Shown: positions 31,251 through 36,026 of the stretch, in pieces
Position numbering within the stretch: the stretch's first letter is position 1
How the letters are laid out: each line of letters opens with the position of its first letter
Source of the DNA: Linderina pennispora
Lineage: Eukaryota; Kickxellomycota; Kickxellomycetes; Kickxellales; Kickxellaceae
Assembly (NCBI RefSeq): GCF_002104995.1
Contig: NW_024468343.1
Span: 1-36,026 of the forward strand
Reading direction: 5' to 3'
DNA length: 36,026 nucleotides
Notes under the pieces: model-generated
What the model was told of the DNA's origin: nothing
Database searches by the model: none
The model's input: only the letters and a program-made list of their open reading frames with translations
Position numbers and translations under genes: made by a program

Positions 31251-33018
31251 TTAATATGTGTTGTAGTGCGTGAGCCGGTACAGAAGAGCCTTGCCAGAAC
31301 TGCTGCCGATGGCGAGGAATCCCGAGTGAGGCGAAAAGTCGAAACTCTCGACAGTGCCCAATGGAGTAGAGGCTGTAGGCCAGTTGGCAAACACAGTGGC
31401 AGAAGGCAGATGAACGAGCTTGAACTGGCCCGACTTGCGCGCCGAGTAGAAGCCCATGAGTTCCGAGTTGTGGTTGAACTTGACACCATTGATGGGCGTG
31501 GTCAGGTTGTCGATTGACTTGAACGGGTTGATGCTGAAGGCCCGGCTGGTGGCCTGTGCCGAGTTGTTAAGCATGGCGCCGGCCTCATACAGGTTGACGA
31601 TGCCCGAGTTATCACCGCAGGCGTAGTATGAGTTGTCAGGGCTGAGACCCAGGCATGCCGGGCGGAAGGAGGTCGGGTCGTGCCAGCGGCTAAGGCAGCG
31701 GTTCTGGCGAAGATCCCACTGGTACACCTCGTTGTCGAGTCCCACGCTCCACAGGTACTGCCCATCGTTGGTGAAGGCCAGATCGCGCACAACGCCGTTC
31801 ATGGGCAAAGTGTGCATAAACTGCTTGGTGCGAGCAGACACTAGGTGGATCTGGCCGCCGTTCGACATGAACGCGAGCCGGTCGCTGTTGGGGCTACCAA
31901 ACATGCGCTCGAGGCTCGGGATCTTGTGGCCAGTAATGCCGGCGATGCGGGTGACAGCCGCCCGCTCGACATCGACCGAGTAGTAGAAGCCACGGCGACC
32001 GCTGACAACAATCTCCTGGCCCTGGCGGATAAACTGTGCGGAGCGGATGGGAAGGTCCTTAAAGTACACGGACTGGATCTTGTGATTTTCCTTGCCGTCG
32101 ACCTCAAACAGCCGCAGAGTCTTGTCGAGGCCCGCGGTCATGACCACACTAGCTGTGGGGTGGAACTGCACGCAAGAGACCACCGACTGCGAGGGCGCCG
32201 CCTGGTTGGCGTTGCGCAGAGGCGTGATGTTGATGGTGGTTGAGGGCAGCAGAGCGCTAGCCTTGGAGACCAGCGACTTTGTCGATTTGAGCAGCTCGCT
32301 GGAGATGCGTGAGGGATCAGCAGGCTCGCCCTCATCGTCCCAGGCGCTGGCCTCGGCCTCGGCAGCCCACTTGGGGACCGGATTGACTTTTTGGAACTGC
32401 TCGCGCAGCCGCTCTTCGTAGACATCGCCGGATACATGCGTTTCCTTGATATCCGTGCGCACGCGGCGGGTCTTGGCCGACGTCTTCAGCGCGACTGTGA
32501 CATCCTCCATGTCGTCATCAACCCAGGCTGGGGCAGGGCCGCTGGGCTCTTCTTCGCTTTCGCTGGACTCTTCCTCGTCAGACTCTTCCTGGTCCGGGAC
32601 AGCTCCAGAACCACCGTTGGCGGCTGTGTCGACAAAGAACAGCGAGTCGCCGGCATCTTCTTGCTCATCCTCTTCGTCCTCCTCCTCACCTTCTTCCCGA
32701 TCATCATCCTCGTCCTCGTCCTCGTCCTCTTCGCTATCACTGTGCTTGCTAGCGAATGTGTTGCGCGCCAAACCACCCGGCTTCTTGCCCGATTTTGCTG
32801 AAGATAGCGCTGGCATGGCCACCATCTTCGCCACCAAACACAAGATTTTCGAGATCCTCTTCCTCGGCATCCTTGGGGTTGGGCATATGGTGGCGAGGCT
32901 TCTTCGACACCGGCTGTCTGGCCTGCGGACGCGGCTGCTCATCTTCATCTGAGGAGTCGCTGAACGCGATCGCTGGCCGCTTTGATACCTGGTCAGCTGC
33001 CGTTGTCGGGTCTACCAT
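31251..33018 (-). CDS. UTP18: UTP18, WD40 subunit of the small-subunit processome, one frameshift
   Basis: The ATG at 33018 gives MVDPTTAADQVSKRPAIAF, then the conserved EEDLENLVFGGEDG element. Removing one C at 32817-32818 joins to ALSSAKSGKKPGG, giving 588 residues, the usual Utp18 length. The order is an acidic low-complexity stretch (residues about 85-150, DEDEDEDDD), then AWVDDDMEDVTV and YEERLREQFQKVNPVPKWA, then a WD40 propeller (VSCVQFHPTASVVMTAGLDKT, YLWSVGLDNEVYQWDLRQNR, FLAIGSSSGKALLYRL). Utp18 is part of the UTP-B complex that binds U3 snoRNA and 5' external spacer in 18S rRNA maturation in the nucleolus. A same-frame ATG at 32948 is not the true start, because the family N-terminus is in the other frame. 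Confidence 0.93.
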
Positions 33019-33185
33019 GACAGAATACTAAATACTATGTATGTAACGAATGAAGGTCAAGTCTAGGAAATGTAGAGGCAAAAGGTTCAATTCCGAGGCT
33101 GGCTCAAGGACGAAATGCACCTATGAAAAAAAAATCGCAGAAAAAAGACTTAATCACAGATTTTCAGATCAGATCACCGATATGT

Positions 33186-34139
33186 CTAGTTTTGCGGGAT
33201 CGGGACATTGAACACATGTACTTGCTCGTCCCACGAGCCAGGTGGCCATCTGGCCAGGGTGGAAGAACGACCAGTCGACGCCAACGACGAATTCAGAGTG
33301 CGCATCATGCACATGTGTGACTGCGCCGGTGCGCACATCCCAGATGCTAGCAGACATGTCGTATCCAGCCGTGGCCAGATAGTGTGGCGAGAAGGGCGAG
33401 AACTTGACGCGGCGGACGGAGAATTCAAATGGCCCAAACATGGATACCTGACCACGAGGGTTGCGGATGTCCCAGATCTTGATGGTGCGGTCGACCGATG
33501 ATGTGGCGAACAGCTCGGGAGAATACTTGTTCCAGTCCAGCGACAGAACCTGATCGAGGTGGCCGCCAAACGTCGCCACCGAGCGGGCCATTCGGCTCAT
33601 TGACACTCCACAGCTTGACTGCGCGGTCCTCGCCGCATGTGGCAAACTGGTCAGCCTGGCGCGGCGACCATGCAGCTGCGTATACGCATCCAGTGTGCTC
33701 GGCAAAGGTGCGCAGTGACTTTGGCTGCACCGGATTCCACAGCTTCCACGGATCCATCCCACGCAGACGAGAGGAAGGTCGTCTTCTGCGTGTAGTTCCA
33801 CTCGACACTCATCACCTCGCGGCTGTGCTCCTTCCACCGTGCTACTGGGTGCTGCTGAAGCGTGATGTCCCAGAGTTTAATGCTACCGTCGCCGCTGCCG
33901 GTAGCTACTTGGTTCTCGTGTATCTCGCTCCATGTCAGATCAAACAGGGCATCCTGCGTATCATAGCTTTGCCGCGGCTGCAGACCCTCGGGCCCAGCGC
34001 ACATCTGGAGCACACTGAGGCGGCCGTTGCCTACGAGGCCAAAGTTGGCGCTGGTTGCAGCGGCCAAAAGGCGGTCGTTGAAGGGACTGAACTTTACGTT
34101 GTAACCTTTGAAGCCGGCTGTCCTGTACCGCATCGCCAT
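33186..34139 (-). CDS. PEX7: Peroxin 7 (PTS2 receptor), three frameshifts
   Basis: The start at 34139 gives MAMRYRTAGFKGYNVKFSPF, the Pex7 N-terminus. WD40 repeats follow in order: LFDLTWSEIHENQVATGSGDG with IKLWDI; VMSVEWN...SSAWDGSVKLWNP; VYAAAWSPRQADQFATCGED with AVKLWS; VLSLDWNKYSPELFATSSVDR with IKIWDIRNPRG; VRRVKFSPFSPHYLATAGYD; and VVGVDWS...ATGSWDEQVHVFNVP, ending at 33186. Three extra bases (CC at 33746-33747, GGG at 33585-33587, GG at 33241-33242 on the plus strand) must be removed, giving 316 residues, near the 323 of the human protein. Pex7 binds PTS2-bearing matrix proteins such as thiolase and brings them to the peroxisome. It lies upstream of UTP18 on the same strand and divergent from RRP36. 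Confidence 0.93.
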
Positions 34140-34421
34140 GGTCCTGTATAAGGCGTATTAAAAGTGTGGGTGGAAAGCGTGGAAAGCGCGGAGAGCGAGG
34201 AAAAGAAGAGAGGAGCAAAGATAACTGACCCAGAGGCATGTGCACATGAAAAGGGCGCTGCTCTAGCAATCTGGTCAAGGTGCTTTCTCGGAGCTTTGGC
34301 TGCTCACATGTCCGTGTTTCCCGGGACAAGCAAATTAACCCGGGCTTGATCACCGGCTCCGAAAAAAAACTCTTTTTCTCTTTGACTTTCGCATTTTTCC
34401 TCTCACATATACTTGCCTCCA
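34140..34421. promoter_or_regulatory. Divergent promoter of PEX7 and RRP36
   Basis: A 282-nt region between the two start codons. On the RRP36 side it ends in a pyrimidine-rich leader (CTCTTTTTCTCTTTGACTTT and TTTTTCCTCTC). On the PEX7 side it is purine-rich. No TATA box is evident. Confidence 0.45.
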
Positions 34422-35386
34422 ATGCCCAAGCCGTCCAAAGTAATTCAGTACTCGTCCGACGAGGACAGCAGCGACGATGCTGCCGGTGAGTTCTCCCACA
34501 TTGAGAGCAGCGATGCTGAGAGCGAGCAGCTTGAACAGGGCTCGGGATCAGAAGACGAAGACGGGGAGGGGGACGAGAACGACCAGGGCAGCCAGTATCC
34601 GTCAGCAGCTTGCCAATGTGCCGTTCAGCCAGCTGATCCGGATCCAGCAGCAGATGGGCACCAAAAAATTCAACGAGAGCATGGGCATGCCAAGCAGCAA
34701 GGCGGATGCGCGGCGCAAAGCGGCCAAAGCACTAAAGCGCATGAAGGGGGAGGCAGTCTCGTCCGACTCGGAAGGCTCAGCAGACTCGGGTAGCGACTCT
34801 GAGAGCAGCGACAGCGGGCCCGAAATGGTGTCGAACAAGCCAGCGAGCCAGGATTTCTCCCGCGATAGCAAGAAGAAACCCTCGATGATGTCGCCAAGCG
34901 GCCGGTGGGCGGTTCCGGCAGGTGGTGGATGTGCCCAAGAACCAGACGCGCGATCCCGCTTCGACAGCCTCTCGGGCAACTTCAACGAGGACCTGTTTGA
35001 GAAGTCGTACGCGTTCCTGGACGCCAGCGCAACGAGGAGCTGGAGTCGCTGAAGCAGCAGGTGCGCAAGCTGCGCAATTCCGACCCCAACGAGGCGAGCG
35101 GATCCAGAAGCTGTGAACTCGATGCAGTCGCGCGAGGCATCCAAGAAGCAGCGCAAGCATATGCAGGAGCTCAAGCGCACGCACAGGAAGAAGGAGATGG
35201 AGGCTGCCAAGCAGGGCAAGATGCCGTACTTCCTAAAAGAAGCGCGATCTGAAGAACCTGGAGGTTGCCGAGAAGTTCTCCAAGCTCAAGGACTCGGCCA
35301 AGCTCGACAGGTTTTTGGAGAAGCGGCGAAAGAGGAATGCCACCAAGGAGCATCGCCATATGCCGTACCAGCGCCGCGAGGAGTAG
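34422..35386 (+). CDS. RRP36: RRP36, ribosomal RNA processing factor, about eight frameshifts
   Basis: Collinear pieces in three frames assemble into a 322-residue Rrp36. An acidic N-terminus (MPKPSKVIQYSSDEDSSDD) is followed by IRQQLANVPFSQLIRIQQQ, MGTKKFNESMG, a Ser/Asp-rich stretch and a basic PKRPVGRFRQVVDVPKNQTRD. The family core comes next: RFDSLSGNFNEDLFEKSYAFL, EELESLKQQVRKLR, SREASKKQRKHMQELKRTHRK, KQGKMPYFLKKRDLK and the C-terminus HMPYQRREE. Rrp36 is needed for early cleavages of pre-rRNA at A0, A1 and A2 with U3 snoRNP in the nucleolus. Two extra bases (near 34592, 35235) and six missing bases (near 34894, 34907, 34955, 35024, 35095, 35112) account for all shifts and restore a length divisible by three. 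No conserved block is missing. Confidence 0.92.
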
Positions 35387-36026
35387 CCTTAATAAAGTGG
35401 AACTCTATTCTGCTGCCATTGTGTGTCGTCGCGTTTCTACGAATGCCGGTTTGCTCGTTTGTGCAAATCGGCATTGCATGTGCAGCTACGAGCACGCCAG
35501 CTGTGGTTTATCGCCCTTATAGAAGCTCTAAATCGGCGCCTAAAATAGTCTTCGCGGCTCTGTGGAGGTGTCCAGCGAGCCAGTCCCAGTTTTATTTTCC
35601 GAATTGGGCCAGTAGTGCATTTTTTCTAGCGCTCCTACCTCATATCCGTCAACAACCGGGCGGTGATGGCTGATTCCTTTCTACCACTTGGCGTTTATCA
35701 GCCATCCCAAATCGTTCTTTTCTAAACTAAAGCCCCACTTTTTCAAACTTTTTCTATCACTGCCTTCCCTGCTCTGCCTTCTGAATTCAACTCCAGCCAG
35801 CCAGCCAGCGCTCTCTTCTCCAGTTCCCTCCTTTTGTAACTTTTCCGTATCTTGAACTCGTTCTTTTCTCCAAGCTTTTGGTGCGGGGAGGGTGTCCTTA
35901 TTTTTTTCAACCAGCGCCTCGAATAGCACCTAGAACGAAAAGAATAGAAGAGACCGTCTGGTTCCCGACGCAAAGCCGTGTCTATCTCTTTCGCTATATT
36001 CCCATTCCTCTCTGTTGTAATTCTTC
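35387..36026 (+). promoter_or_regulatory. 3' end of RRP36 and pyrimidine-rich upstream region of a gene beyond the window
   Basis: An AATAAA-like signal lies just after the RRP36 stop (35390-35395). From about 35695 to the end, the plus strand is strongly pyrimidine-rich, with an AGCCAGCCAGCCAGC repeat at about 35797-35811. This is the pattern seen before other plus-strand genes here, so a gene probably begins to the right. No coding region is seen inside the window. Confidence 0.35.

Noticed and set aside
33080-33110. tRNA B-box-like GGTTCAATTCC before UTP18
   Set aside because: No T-stem pairing, A box or cloverleaf around it.
1-36026. CRISPR arrays, insertion sequences, rRNA or complete transposons
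   Set aside because: No regular direct repeats with spacers, no transposase or reverse-transcriptase frames and no rRNA-like sequence were seen on either strand.

Overview
The window is nuclear DNA of a fungus. It carries a dense, intron-poor set of eukaryotic genes: the VPS18 vacuolar-sorting subunit, SMU1 and PRP40 splicing factors, a TM9/EMP70 protein, a mitochondrial 2-oxodicarboxylate carrier, a HAL4/SAT4-type kinase, UTP18, PEX7 and RRP36. Most genes are one exon. Two clearly contain GT-AG introns: the cold-shock-domain gene (225 and 424 nt) and the carrier (72 nt, with an ACTAAC branch-like site). The mix of long intronless genes, a cold-shock protein and degenerate F-box/leucine-rich genes suggests an early-diverging lineage, possibly Kickxellomycotina (Coemansia-like). 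That placement is inference.

Left part (1-12.5 kb): the 5' end of an M28 aminopeptidase (-) runs off the left edge and is divergent from MED9 (+), followed by VPS18 (+). Next come a relic of a duplicated MFS transporter end, the intact MFS (DHA2-type) transporter (+), a multi-membrane-span receptor-like protein (-), a 1.7 kb gene-poor stretch, SMU1 (+) and a disrupted unidentified gene (-). Middle part (12.9-25.9 kb): PRP40 (+), the cold-shock gene (-, three exons), the TM9 protein (+), the carrier (+, two exons) and the kinase (+, probably with a long leader). Right part (26-36 kb): an unidentified protein and a small GPI-type glycoprotein (both -), an F-box-like protein (+), a Spo12-motif protein (+), UTP18 and PEX7 (-), RRP36 (+), and a pyrimidine-rich stretch that looks like the leader of a gene beyond the right edge.

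Many genes are interrupted by single-base indels, nearly all in homopolymers, that can be resolved by protein homology. Their density is high at both ends (M28, VPS18, PEX7, RRP36), low in flanking genes, and zero across the complete genes between 12.9 and 25.9 kb. This looks like uncorrected long-read consensus error rising toward contig ends rather than biological decay. These CDS are therefore annotated as single genes across the shifts.

The genes are mostly housekeeping and do not form one pathway. Local themes are two pre-mRNA splicing factors (SMU1, PRP40) and two small-subunit-processome factors (UTP18, RRP36) flanking PEX7. No convincing new multi-gene system was seen. The best leads are the tandem MFS relic, the hidden Spo12-like gene, the receptor-like membrane protein, the GPI-type glycoprotein and the indel gradient.
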